Source of the DNA: Thiotrichales bacterium
GTDB taxonomy: Bacteria > Pseudomonadota > Gammaproteobacteria > Francisellales > CACEW01
Direction: 5' to 3'
DNA: 20,287 nt
NCBI GenBank assembly: GCA_947476405.1
Contig: CANJQG010000031.1
Coordinates: 1-20,287 of the forward strand
The notes under the pieces are model-generated. The model ran no database searches, had not been told where the DNA came from, and worked only from the letters and a program-made list of their open reading frames with translations. The position numbers were made by a program, and so were the translations under genes. Positions 5,438 to 13,717 of this stretch are shown here, piece after piece. Within the stretch, counting starts at the first letter, position 1. Every line of letters starts with the position of its first letter.

Positions 5438-8203
5438 ATGTTTAAAAATTGGCAAAACAAAGACGAATTTATTGGGCGTCATATTGGGTCTACGGCGGCA
5501 GAAACAGATGCGATGTTGATGGCTTTGGAGGTTCAGTCCATCCACCATTTGGTTGCGGCTATTATTCCCGAGAATATCCTGAGCAAAACGCCTCTCAATT
5601 TGCCAAATGCGGTCACTGAAGAATATGCATTGAATGAACTGAAGAGCATGATGTCTGCGAATCAGGTCAAGAAAAGTGCCTTAGGATTGGGGTATTATGA
5701 AACCCTGACCCCTTCGGTTATTTTGCGTAATGTCATGCAAAATCCAGGTTGGTATACCACCTATACGCCCTATCAGGCAGAAATTTCGCAAGGTCGTTTG
5801 GAAGTATTATTAAATTTTCAGCAAATGATTATGGATCTGACTGGCTTTGATTTGGCGAATGCGTCTTTGTTGGATGAAGCAACGGCCGCGGCAGAAGCCA
5901 TGGCCATGGCCAAACGTATCACCGGCTGTGAACGCAAACAATTTTTTGTCGATGCGTCTTTGTTTCCCCAAACGATTGAGGTGTTAAAAACCCGCGCACA
6001 GTATTTTGGTTTTGAACTGATTATTGATCATTTTTCGAAAATAGATCAGTACGATGTCTTTGGTGTCATGACGCATTATGCGCATCTTTCGCCTGCTTTG
6101 AAAAAAGAAGGTCGTGTTTTGATCTGCGCCTGTGATTTACTTCATCTTGTTCTGTTTCAATCGCCAGCCAGTCTAGGCGCAGATATTGCCTTTGGATCGA
6201 GTCAGCGCTTTGGTATTCCGATGGGCTTTGGGGGGCCGCATGCTGCCTTTTTTGCAACGAAAGAGGCGTATAAGCGGACGGTGCCAGGGCGGATTATTGG
6301 GGTCTCAAAAGATGCTCGCGGTAAATTGGCGTTACGCATGGCTTTACAGACGCGGGAGCAACATATTCGGCGTGAAAAAGCCAATTCGAATATCTGCACT
6401 TCGCAAGTTTTATTGGCGAATATGGCGGCTTTGTACGCTATGTATCATGGTTCGCAGGGCTTGAAAAATATTGCCCATCGGGTTCATTATTTGGCTAATT
6501 TATTTAAAACAGCTTTGGTTGCAGCGGGTGTGAACGTGTTGCATGATCGCTTGTTTGATACCGTTGCCGTGTCGGACGTAACCCTCACGCCAGCCCAATG
6601 CGGTGAATTTAATTTGCGCTTTTCAAAGGATGGAGTGCGCGTTAATTTTTCTGAAACAACGACGCCAGAAGATGTGGTGAAGCTGCTTCAGATTTTTACA
6701 GGCAAGCTAAGCGATTTTGCAAGCTTGCAGGCAGTGTATCCTGAAAAAACATATTTAGAACAGTATGCCGCACATTTTCGTCAAGACAACATCTTGGCGC
6801 ATCCCAATTTTAATCACTATCATACCGAAACCAAAATGATGCGTTATCTGAAAAAGCTTGAAAATCGTGATTTGTCCTTGACTGGAAGTATGATTCCTTT
6901 GGGTTCGTGTACCATGAAATTGAATGCGGCTTCAGAGCTCATGCCTTTGAATTGGGCGTCTGTTTCGGCGATGCATCCTTTTGCGCCAGATGAGCAAACA
7001 CAGGGCTATCAGGCTTTATTTGCCTCTCTCACGCAACAATTAAAAGCGATGACAGGTTTTGATGATGTGTCGCTGCAGCCCAATTCTGGTGCGCAGGGTG
7101 AATATGCCGGATTATTGGCGATTCGGCGTTATCAGGCGGCGCAAAATCAATCAAGTCGCACAGTGTGTTTGATTCCAAAGTCTGCACACGGAACCAATCC
7201 TGCCACTGCGCAGATGATGGGATTGACGGTGGTCATTGTCGATTGCGATGAGCGCGGCAATGTCAATGTGGATGACCTGCGTGCTAAAGCGCAGCAACAT
7301 CAAGATCAACTTTCCTGCTTGATGATCACCTATCCTTCCACGCATGGCGTATTTGAAACAGCGATCAAAGACATCACTCAAATCATTCATGATTGCGGTG
7401 GGCAGGTGTATATGGATGGTGCAAATTTCAATGCCTTGGTTGGCTATGTCAAGCCGGCTGAATTGGGTGCAGACGTGATGCATATGAACTTACATAAAAC
7501 CTTCGCCATTCCCCATGGAGGCGGTGGGCCAGGGATGGGACCGATTGGTCTGCGTGCGCATTTGGTGCCTTATGCAGGAACCGTATCCGCAGCGCCTTTT
7601 GGCAGTGCATCTATTTTGACGATTTCCTGGATGTATATTCGCATGATGGGGGGCAATGGTTTGCGTCAGGCTACAGAATATGCGCTGCTCAATGCCAATT
7701 ATATTGCGGCCCAATTAAAGCCCTATTATCCGATTTTGTATACGGGAAAAAATGGGTTTGTCGCGCATGAATGCATCATTGATTTGCGCCCTCTCAAAGC
7801 AGAAACAGGCATTACCGAAGTCGACATCGCAAAGCGTTTGATGGATTATGGTTTTCATGCGCCCACCATGTCCTTTCCAGTACCGGGCACTTTAATGGTT
7901 GAGCCCACTGAAAGCGAAAGTAAAACAGAGTTGGATCGCTTTATTGATGCCATGATTGCAATTTTTAACGAGGTACAAAAAGTCAAAGTAGGCGAGTGGG
8001 GCAAACTCAATAATCCGCTAAAACAGGCGCCTCATACGGAAGAGGATGTCCGTCATTGGGATCGGCCTTATTCAATTGAAATCGGGTGTTATCCCTCGGC
8101 ACATACAAAGTGTCAAAAATATTGGCCTTCAGTCAATCGGATCGATGATGTTTTCGGAGATCGCATGCTGGTGTGTTCGTGCCCCAGTGTCAGGGCTCCC
8201 TGA
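5438..8203 (+). CDS. gcvP: Glycine dehydrogenase (decarboxylating), single-chain P-protein
   Basis: P-protein decarboxylates glycine with PLP and passes the aminomethyl group to lipoyl-H-protein. The chain has 921 residues and contains both halves (PA-like and PB-like) fused. The N-terminal half shows FIGRHIG, NPGWYTTYTPYQAEISQGRLE, LDEATAAAEAMAMAKR and REQHIRREKANSNICTSQ. The C-terminal half shows MIPLGSCTMKLNA, LQPNSGAQGEYAGL and NLHKTFAIPHGGGGPG, where K687 is the PLP lysine. It is about 36 residues shorter than the E. coli protein (957). About 16 of these are lost at one point after GPIGLRAHLVPYAG, where the enteric protein has a loop before VSAAPFGSASI. It starts two bases after the gcvH stop, so translation is probably coupled. 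It converges with dusA, with only 44 bases between the stops. Confidence 0.97.
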   Translation: MFKNWQNKDEFIGRHIGSTAAETDAMLMALEVQSIHHLVAAIIPENILSKTPLNLPNAVTEEYALNELKSMMSANQVKKSALGLGYYETLTPSVILRNVMQNPGWYTTYTPYQAEISQGRLEVLLNFQQMIMDLTGFDLANASLLDEATAAAEAMAMAKRITGCERKQFFVDASLFPQTIEVLKTRAQYFGFELIIDHFSKIDQYDVFGVMTHYAHLSPALKKEGRVLICACDLLHLVLFQSPASLGADIAFGSSQRFGIPMGFGGPHAAFFATKEAYKRTVPGRIIGVSKDARGKLALRMALQTREQHIRREKANSNICTSQVLLANMAALYAMYHGSQGLKNIAHRVHYLANLFKTALVAAGVNVLHDRLFDTVAVSDVTLTPAQCGEFNLRFSKDGVRVNFSETTTPEDVVKLLQIFTGKLSDFASLQAVYPEKTYLEQYAAHFRQDNILAHPNFNHYHTETKMMRYLKKLENRDLSLTGSMIPLGSCTMKLNAASELMPLNWASVSAMHPFAPDEQTQGYQALFASLTQQLKAMTGFDDVSLQPNSGAQGEYAGLLAIRRYQAAQNQSSRTVCLIPKSAHGTNPATAQMMGLTVVIVDCDERGNVNVDDLRAKAQQHQDQLSCLMITYPSTHGVFETAIKDITQIIHDCGGQVYMDGANFNALVGYVKPAELGADVMHMNLHKTFAIPHGGGGPGMGPIGLRAHLVPYAGTVSAAPFGSASILTISWMYIRMMGGNGLRQATEYALLNANYIAAQLKPYYPILYTGKNGFVAHECIIDLRPLKAETGITEVDIAKRLMDYGFHAPTMSFPVPGTLMVEPTESESKTELDRFIDAMIAIFNEVQKVKVGEWGKLNNPLKQAPHTEEDVRHWDRPYSIEIGCYPSAHTKCQKYWPSVNRIDDVFGDRMLVCSCPSVRAP

Positions 8204-8247
8204 TGTTGTCTTCGCTGTCAGACCGATCATTTTACGCATGATACGGG

Positions 8248-9165
8248 TTAAGGAGTTTCCATCTGTTGATTTGTCATCTTTCGTCGCCAGGCTTTTGCGT
8301 TGGGTTGTCCGTGATATAAGCCCAGCATGTGGCGAGTGATCGAGCGTAATGGAACCCCTTTTTTCATTTTAGCTTCGTAATAGGGTTGCATGCACTCAAG
8401 GATCTCTTCACGTGTCGGAATGGGGGCTGTGCTGCCATAAAATTGCTGATCGACTTCTGCCAGGATATACGCATCGTAATAGGCTGCGCGACCGATCATC
8501 ACGCCATCCACGTTTTCTAAGTGAATTCTTGCTGCGTCTAGTGTTTCAATGCCGCCATTGATGGCGATGGGTAAGTTGGGAAAGTCTTTTTTTAATCGAT
8601 AGACCATCTCATATTGTAAGGGTGGGATGGTGCGGTTTTCCTTTGGGCTTAAACCGTGCAACCATCCTTTGCGTGCGTGAATGCTGACTTGATCGACGCC
8701 GGCTTCAACCAATTGCGTGATAAAGGCGTGCAGATGTTCATGGCTTTCAACGTGGTCATAGCCGATGCGGGTTTTAACACTGACGGGAATCTTCACACTG
8801 GCTTTGATTTGAGTGACGATTTCCGCTACAAGCATTGGTTTTTTCATGAGGCAGAGCCCAAACTCCCCCGCTTGAACGCGATCTGATGGACAGCCGACAT
8901 TGAGATTGATTTCATCATAGCCAAGATCCTCTGCCCATTTGGCGCATTGTGCCAGTTCTTTTGGATCGCTCCCACCTAATTGCAGGCAGAGTGGGTGTTC
9001 ATCGGTATGATATTCCAAAAGTTGCGCTGTATTGCCATGGATCAAGGCTTTGGCCGTAATCATTTCAGTATAGAGCTGCATATGCTTGGATAGCTGACGC
9101 AGAAAAAAGCGACAATGACGGTCGGTTAAGTCCATCATTGGGGCAAGGATGATTTTATTTAGCAT
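8248..9165 (-). CDS. dusA: tRNA-dihydrouridine(20/20a) synthase DusA
   Basis: This FMN-dependent flavoprotein reduces uridine 20 and 20a in the tRNA D-loop with NADPH. It has 305 residues. The DusA type is indicated by LAPMMDLTDRHCR at the N-terminus, EINLNVGCPSDRVQ (85-98) with catalytic C92, and above all HARKGWLHGLSPKENRTIPPL, which is distinctive of DusA rather than DusB or DusC. The MLGLYHGQPNAKAWRR stretch near the C-terminus also fits. ATG 9165 lies 11 bases inside the end of the upstream deaminase gene, so it is the last gene of the leftward ahcY unit. There is no clear link between tRNA dihydrouridine and the rest of the operon. Confidence 0.95.
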   Translation of the reverse strand: MLNKIILAPMMDLTDRHCRFFLRQLSKHMQLYTEMITAKALIHGNTAQLLEYHTDEHPLCLQLGGSDPKELAQCAKWAEDLGYDEINLNVGCPSDRVQAGEFGLCLMKKPMLVAEIVTQIKASVKIPVSVKTRIGYDHVESHEHLHAFITQLVEAGVDQVSIHARKGWLHGLSPKENRTIPPLQYEMVYRLKKDFPNLPIAINGGIETLDAARIHLENVDGVMIGRAAYYDAYILAEVDQQFYGSTAPIPTREEILECMQPYYEAKMKKGVPLRSITRHMLGLYHGQPNAKAWRRKMTNQQMETP

Positions 9166-10471
9166 GAACTTTAAGTTTTTCCTGCCAGACTTGAGTGCGT
9201 TTTAATAAGGCGGGGACATCAATGGTGGTCAGTTGGCGATTGTTCATCAAAATACGGCCATTAACCCAGGAATGTGTAACATTTGAACGGGGCATGGCAT
9301 AGACCAGTTGGGCTGTAGGATTATAGCAGGGCATGGCTTCGACATTATGCAAGTCTAAGGCAATGACATCTGCGGCTTTTCCGATTTCAATACTGCCAAT
9401 TTCATTGTCCCAGTGTAACGCTTTGGCGCCATTGATCGTGGCCATTTCTAGGACGGTTTGAGCATTCAAGCTTTCTGGATTGTCAGTAAATACTTTGCTT
9501 AAAAACGCAGCGGATTTCATTTCGCCGAATAGATCCAAGTCATTGTTGCTGGCAGCGCCATCTGTACCGATTGCGACGTTAATGCCTTGATCAAGCATTT
9601 TTTGGACAGGGCAGACACCGCTTGAAAGTTTCATATTGGATTCTGGGCAATGAACGACGCTTGCGCCGCTTTCTTGCATGAGGGCTAAATCAGTTTCATC
9701 GACATGGGTCATGTGCACAGCAATGGTTTTTTTGCCGATTAAACCGAGTTCATGCCAGAGTGGAATCGGCCGTTTACCGTGTTCTTTCAAGGATTCATCG
9801 ATTTCCATTTGGGATTCGAGTAAATGCGTATGAATCAGCAAGTCATGTTTTTTAGCAAATGCGGCTATTTTGGTCAGCAAAGGAATGTCTGTTGAATAGG
9901 GCGCATGCGGAAAAACGGCTGCGCGGATGGTGGTGGAGGTTTTACAAAAATCAATCAGCTTTTCAGTGCGTGCAAAAGAGGCCTCTGCGGAAGGGCTCCA
10001 GGGCGTACTGAATTTGAAAAAGCATTCCGCCAAAACCGCGCGCATGCCCACTTGATCGACTAATTCAGCAAGGCTGTCCATGTAAAAATAGTTATCGTTA
10101 AAACAGGTAATCCCACCCCGAATCATTTCTGCCATGGCGAGCAGGGCGCCTTCATTGACAAATTCGGGTGAGATTACCGCGGCTTCAGCAGGCCAGATAT
10201 GATCGGTCAGCCAGGTCATCAGTTTTAAATCATCGGCCAGACCTTTGAGCAGATTCATGCTGATATGCGTGTGGGCATTAACTAAACCCGGCATTAATAA
10301 ATGTTCAGGCAGGGTGTATTCATTTTCTGCTTGAAAGCGTTGATTTGCCTCGGAGGTGGGTAGTAATCCGACGATTTTTCCGCCATTCACAGCCAGGCTA
10401 TGATGGTGTAAAACATGGCCTGGTTGGGTTAGGATTTGTTTGGGGTGGATCAGGGTGTCGACTTGTTGCAC
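9155..10471 (-). CDS. mtaD: MtaD-type 5-methylthioadenosine/S-adenosylhomocysteine deaminase
   Basis: This is a 438-residue amidohydrolase of the TrzA/MtaD group. Characterised relatives deaminate S-adenosylhomocysteine, 5'-methylthioadenosine or adenosine to the inosyl form. Metal ligands are visible: H67 and H69 in NAHTHISMNLLKG, H216 in IHTHLLES (with E219), H253 or H256 in VHMTHVDE, and D304 in GTDGAASNNDLDLFGEMK. The start is GTG 10471, preceded by AGGAGA about six bases upstream; it lies only nine bases beyond the ahcY stop, which points to S-adenosylhomocysteine or its adenosine product as substrate. The related 8-oxoguanine and chlorohydrolase members share the fold, so the exact substrate is inferred from context. 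Confidence 0.85.
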   Translation of the reverse strand: MQQVDTLIHPKQILTQPGHVLHHHSLAVNGGKIVGLLPTSEANQRFQAENEYTLPEHLLMPGLVNAHTHISMNLLKGLADDLKLMTWLTDHIWPAEAAVISPEFVNEGALLAMAEMIRGGITCFNDNYFYMDSLAELVDQVGMRAVLAECFFKFSTPWSPSAEASFARTEKLIDFCKTSTTIRAAVFPHAPYSTDIPLLTKIAAFAKKHDLLIHTHLLESQMEIDESLKEHGKRPIPLWHELGLIGKKTIAVHMTHVDETDLALMQESGASVVHCPESNMKLSSGVCPVQKMLDQGINVAIGTDGAASNNDLDLFGEMKSAAFLSKVFTDNPESLNAQTVLEMATINGAKALHWDNEIGSIEIGKAADVIALDLHNVEAMPCYNPTAQLVYAMPRSNVTHSWVNGRILMNNRQLTTIDVPALLKRTQVWQEKLKVHAK

Positions 10472-10480
10472 GAGGTTCTC

Positions 10481-11770
10481 CTAGTAACGATACATTTCAG
10501 GTTTGAAGGGGCCGTCCACGGATACGCCAAGATATTCAGCTTGGGCGGGGGTCAGCTTAGTCAACTTCGCACCGACACGATCCAAATGCAGACGTGCCAC
10601 CTCTTCATCCAAATGTTTCGGCAATACATAAACTTGATTGTGATAATGGTTTGTATTTTGCCAGAGTTCCAGCTGCGCCAGGACTTGATTGGTGAAAGAG
10701 TTGGACATGACAAAGCTGGGGTGACCTTTTGCGCAGCCTAAATTTGCTAAGCGGCCTTTTGCCAAAATAATGAGTCTTTTTCCATCCGGGAAAATAACGT
10801 GATCGACCTGAGGCTTGATTTCTTCCCATTCGCAATCGCTTAAAGAGGCAATGTCGATTTCAATATCAAAGTGACCGACATTCGCCAGAATGGCTTGATG
10901 CTTCATTTTGTCCATGTGTTCACGACGAACAATGCCGCAGTTTCCGGTGGTGGTGACAATAATGTCAGCTTGAGGAGCGATTTCTTCTAAGGTCACAACG
11001 CGATAACCAGACATGGCGGCTTGCAATGCACAGATCGGGTCAATTTCGGTCACCATCACGGTCGCACCTAGGGCATGTAGGGCTTGTGCACAGCCTTTTC
11101 CTACATCACCATAACCACAGACCACAGCGACTTTACCCGCCACCATGACATTGGTTGCGCGCTTCAGGGCATCGACATAAGATTCGCGCATGCCATATAG
11201 ATTATCAAATTTGGATTTAGTGACCGAATCATTGACATTAATTGCAGGGATTTTGAGGGTGCCTTTTTTAGCCATTTCATACAAGCGATGCACGCCTGTT
11301 GTGGTTTCTTCGGTCACACCCTTGATGTCTTTCAGGAGTTCAGAATATTCATCATGAATCATCACGGTCAAATCACCGCCATCATCGAGAATCATATTGG
11401 GACGCCAGCCGTCTTTGCCAACGATGGTTTGTTTGATACACCAGATGTATTCTGCTTCTGTCTCGCCTTTCCATGCAAAAACAGGCACGCCCGTGACGGC
11501 AATGGCCGCAGCTGCAGGATCATGGGAGGAGAAAATATTGCAGGAAGACCAGCGCACTTCAGCACCCAAAGCGGTCAGGGTTTCGATGAGGACAGCGGTT
11601 TCGACGGTCATGTGGAGACAGCCAACGACGCGCGCACCTTTTAGTGGCTTGGATTGTCCATACTTAGCACGCAGAGCCATCAGGCCTGGCATCTCAGTTT
11701 CAGCAATTGCAATTTCACGACGGCCCATTGCTGCGAGGGAAATATCGGCGACTTTGTAATCATGTGGCAT
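10481..11770 (-). CDS. ahcY: Adenosylhomocysteinase (S-adenosylhomocysteine hydrolase)
   Basis: The enzyme splits S-adenosylhomocysteine into homocysteine and adenosine, using bound NAD, and removes the product inhibitor of methyltransferases. It has 429 residues. Visible features are HMTVETAVLIETL (53-65), DDGGDLT (129-135), NDSVTKSKFDNLYG (180-193) carrying the catalytic lysine K185 and D189, the NAD-binding GYGDVGKG (219-226), HFDIEID, and the C-terminal FKPEMYRY. AAGGA precedes ATG 11770. It starts only 17 bases beyond the stop of the GntR regulator, and I found no separate promoter there, so it is probably transcribed from the ABC cassette promoter. No S-adenosylhomocysteine riboswitch fits in that 17-base gap. 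Confidence 0.97.
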   Translation of the reverse strand: MPHDYKVADISLAAMGRREIAIAETEMPGLMALRAKYGQSKPLKGARVVGCLHMTVETAVLIETLTALGAEVRWSSCNIFSSHDPAAAAIAVTGVPVFAWKGETEAEYIWCIKQTIVGKDGWRPNMILDDGGDLTVMIHDEYSELLKDIKGVTEETTTGVHRLYEMAKKGTLKIPAINVNDSVTKSKFDNLYGMRESYVDALKRATNVMVAGKVAVVCGYGDVGKGCAQALHALGATVMVTEIDPICALQAAMSGYRVVTLEEIAPQADIIVTTTGNCGIVRREHMDKMKHQAILANVGHFDIEIDIASLSDCEWEEIKPQVDHVIFPDGKRLIILAKGRLANLGCAKGHPSFVMSNSFTNQVLAQLELWQNTNHYHNQVYVLPKHLDEEVARLHLDRVGAKLTKLTPAQAEYLGVSVDGPFKPEMYRY

Positions 11771-11787
11771 GAGGGTTCCTTATGGTA

Positions 11788-12141
11788 TTAAAGGGGAGGA
11801 TTTTGGCATAATTGTCGTAAATCTTCAAGTTTGATATTCAATAAATGCATGGTTTTTAAAAATTGCGGTGCCGTTTTTTTCAAAAAGCTGTCTTTGCGAT
11901 AGGCGAGAATTTTGGCTGGGGCATCAGGCGCAACAAAATAGCCAACGCCGCGTTGTGTGGTAATGAATCCCTGTGTTTCGAGGTGAGAATAAGTACGTGC
12001 GACAGTATTAGGGTTTACCTTAATCTCAGCGGCGAGTTCGCGAATGGCGGGAATGCGATCCTGCCATTTTTGAGTGAGAATGCGCTCCTCGATCAATTCG
12101 GCGATTTGCAGGTAAATGGCTTTCTGCTCTTGAAAATCCAT
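11788..12141 (-). CDS. GntR-family regulator, YtrA type
   Basis: The 117-residue protein has an N-terminal winged helix (residues 1-70: YLQIAELIEERIL, IPAIRELAAEIKVNPNTVARTYSHLETQGFITTQRGVGYFV) and a short helical tail of about 45 residues in place of a large ligand-binding domain. That short architecture is the YtrA subfamily, whose members usually repress an adjacent ABC transporter operon. It starts one base after the stop of the ABC membrane protein gene. By analogy it probably controls its own operon from the promoter near 13680. Because ahcY, the deaminase and dusA follow without a visible terminator, its regulation may reach them. The inducing signal is unknown. Confidence 0.9.
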   Translation of the reverse strand: MDFQEQKAIYLQIAELIEERILTQKWQDRIPAIRELAAEIKVNPNTVARTYSHLETQGFITTQRGVGYFVAPDAPAKILAYRKDSFLKKTAPQFLKTMHLLNIKLEDLRQLCQNPPL

Positions 12142-12142
12142 G

Positions 12143-12769
12143 CTACTTCAGCTCGGTTTTTTTCAGTTGAAAATAGGCGCCGTGCCAGGCGAGAAGTCCT
12201 AGGGCTAACGCCAATCCATTTTGCACAGATTCTGATAGATTGATTTTAAGTGTTCCCTCTAAGATAACCCATGCAATATAGAGCAAAAGTAAGATGAATA
12301 GGGTCTTGATCAGGGGTAGTTTTTTAAAAAAAACAGCGCCAAGTAAAAAGAGCGTATTTGCGATCAGATACTGTCCGCCTGTCCAGAAAACAGAGAGGGG
12401 GTCGCCAAAGGCCCAAAAGTTTTTTGAGAGGACATGAGCCAATACGCCGACGCCATACAGTGAGGTGATGAAAATAAAATAGAGGGGCCCTGTCAGCAGC
12501 CAGACAGAAAGATAGCGTGAAAAAGACGAGCAAGGCAGAGTGAGATAGTGAATGCGATTGCCGGTTTCGTGAAGCTCTTTAAAGGCGCTGCTGCTGATTA
12601 AAATACCTCCTGCAAACAGCGCAATCCAATACAGCGGTGCGAGTGTGGGGCCCGTATTCGCAGTGAGAATAAACAGGAGGCCTAAACCGATTGCCAGCCA
12701 GAGAATCAGTTTGCGGTTTAAGACCATTGACACTTTTATCAATTGAGTCAGGGTTTTGATTTTAAACAT
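12143..12769 (-). CDS. ABC transporter membrane protein
   Basis: This 208-residue hydrophobic protein has about six membrane segments (roughly 20-37, 43-60, 83-108, 127-145, 151-168, 182-197). The segment SAFKELHETGNRIHYLTLPCSSFSRYLSVWLLTGPLY contains the LP-S motif common in small membrane subunits that accompany YtrA-type regulators. The start ATG 12769 is preceded by AGGAG and overlaps the ATPase gene by eight bases. An upstream in-frame extension to 12883 lies inside the ATPase gene and is not used. It presumably forms an exporter with the adjoining ATPase. The substrate is unknown; systems of this type have been linked to envelope stress or antimicrobial peptide resistance. Confidence 0.85.
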   Translation of the reverse strand: MFKIKTLTQLIKVSMVLNRKLILWLAIGLGLLFILTANTGPTLAPLYWIALFAGGILISSSAFKELHETGNRIHYLTLPCSSFSRYLSVWLLTGPLYFIFITSLYGVGVLAHVLSKNFWAFGDPLSVFWTGGQYLIANTLFLLGAVFFKKLPLIKTLFILLLLYIAWVILEGTLKINLSESVQNGLALALGLLAWHGAYFQLKKTELK

Positions 12770-13604
12770 GGGAATCTCCTGCAAATTGTTGCGCAATTTG
12801 ATTGTTGTGTAAAAAAGCTTGAAACAACATGCCCAAGTCAATCGCTGAGGGGCCTTCATTTTGATTGGCACGTAGAACCGCATATCCGCCTGCGCGCAAT
12901 TCAGAATAGAAGACTTGATCGGGAGCGGGTGCTTCGGCTTGTATCCCGCAGTATAGCAGGTTTTCTAATTCTTGAATCGATGCATTCAAGAGAATCTGCC
13001 CTTCTTTTAAAATCAAGACCGTATCAATTAAATTTGCAATATCATGGACTTGATGAGTAGAAATAATCACGATTTGATTCTCGCTGATTTCTTTCATAAG
13101 CAAACGTTGCCAGACTTGTTTATTGGGAATGTCGAGGCCATTGCTGGGCTCGTCCAAAATCAATAGTGTTGCGCGGGTGCTTAAACCAAATGCAGTGAAG
13201 AAGAGTTTTTTTTGACCGTATGATAGCGCTGGTAATGACGCTTTTGGGTTTAGGTTAAAGGTCTCCAGCGTTTTTTTAAATAAATCAGCATCAAATTTGG
13301 GATAAAAAGCACCGTAATATTTTGCATATTGTTGAAGAGAAAGTGCAGGCAGGGTAAAATCCTCTGGAATAAAAAACAGTTCCTGTAGAAAATCAGGATT
13401 ACGTTTCTGCGGGTTAAACTCCTGCGCTCTAATCTCGCCAGAACTCGGAAAACAGAGGCCTGCCATCAGCTTGAGAAGCGTGGTTTTTCCGGCGCCATTC
13501 TGGCCCAAGAGCCCGTAAATATGCCCAGGCTGAAGTTCAAGATTTAATCCCTTGAGAAGGGGCTGCCCTGAGCGATAGCCAAAAAACAGATTATTTATTT
13601 TCAA
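12762..13604 (-). CDS. ABC transporter ATP-binding protein
   Basis: This is a 280-residue nucleotide-binding subunit. Walker A is GQNGAGKTT (34-42), the ABC signature is the variant LSYGQKK (127-133), Walker B is LLILDEPSNGLD (147-158), and the H-loop histidine is H184 in ISTHQ. The last 75 residues form a separate tail of unknown role. The start is TTG 13604, chosen because GGAGG at 13610-13614 is five bases away and MKINNLFFGYRSGQPLLKGL is the normal beginning of the domain. It is the first gene of a leftward unit continuing into the membrane protein, GntR regulator and ahcY. Confidence 0.92.
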   Translation of the reverse strand: MKINNLFFGYRSGQPLLKGLNLELQPGHIYGLLGQNGAGKTTLLKLMAGLCFPSSGEIRAQEFNPQKRNPDFLQELFFIPEDFTLPALSLQQYAKYYGAFYPKFDADLFKKTLETFNLNPKASLPALSYGQKKLFFTAFGLSTRATLLILDEPSNGLDIPNKQVWQRLLMKEISENQIVIISTHQVHDIANLIDTVLILKEGQILLNASIQELENLLYCGIQAEAPAPDQVFYSELRAGGYAVLRANQNEGPSAIDLGMLFQAFLHNNQIAQQFAGDSHV

Positions 13605-13621
13605 CTTTGCCTCCAGTGATT

Positions 13622-13647
13622 GACCCTAATATTTTCGAGATAGGGTC
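13622..13647 (-). promoter_or_regulatory. Hairpin in the leader of the ABC-ahcY unit
   Basis: GACCCTA (13622-13628) and TAGGGTC (13641-13647) are perfect inverted repeats around a 12-base loop. They lie between the promoter at 13679-13707 and the ATPase Shine-Dalgarno at 13610-13614. There is no T-tract behind it on the minus strand, so an attenuator is not evident. It may be an operator or a simple leader stem. Confidence 0.4.
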
Positions 13648-13656
13648 CTTGTTTGT

Positions 13657-13679
13657 TAGTGTATTATGTTGCTAGTGCA
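13657..13679 (-). promoter_or_regulatory. Direct repeat overlapping the start site, possible GntR operator
   Basis: TAGTGTA (13657-13663) and TAGTGCA (13673-13679) are near-identical words 16 bases apart, covering the expected transcription start and the edge of the -10 box. A position like this suits a repressor. YtrA-type proteins usually bind inverted repeats, and I do not see a clean palindrome, so the assignment to the GntR regulator is tentative. Confidence 0.3.
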
Positions 13680-13707
13680 GTATAGTTTGAAAGGCATAGC
13701 CTGTCAA
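13679..13707 (-). promoter_or_regulatory. Sigma-70 promoter of the ABC-GntR-ahcY-mtaD-dusA unit
   Basis: On the minus strand TTGACA (13702-13707), a 17-base spacer and TATACT (13679-13684) form a near-consensus promoter. It lies just after the stop codon of the Sua5-type gene (13718) and would start transcription near 13672, about 68 bases before the ATPase start codon. Confidence 0.7.
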
Positions 13708-13717
13708 GCGGTTTGAT

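Noticed and set aside
7151..7483. Antisense open frames inside gcvP, ahcY, putA and aroC
   Set aside because: They lie opposite genes with full family signatures, lack ribosome-binding sites and show no recognisable protein motifs.
8190..8203. Terminator TCAGGG-CT-CCCTGA at the end of gcvP
   Set aside because: The stem is six pairs with a two-base loop, overlaps the stop codon and has no T-tract, so it is too weak to annotate.
11771..11787. S-adenosylhomocysteine riboswitch before ahcY
   Set aside because: Only 17 bases separate ahcY from the regulator gene, too short for the aptamer, and I saw no match in the end of that gene.
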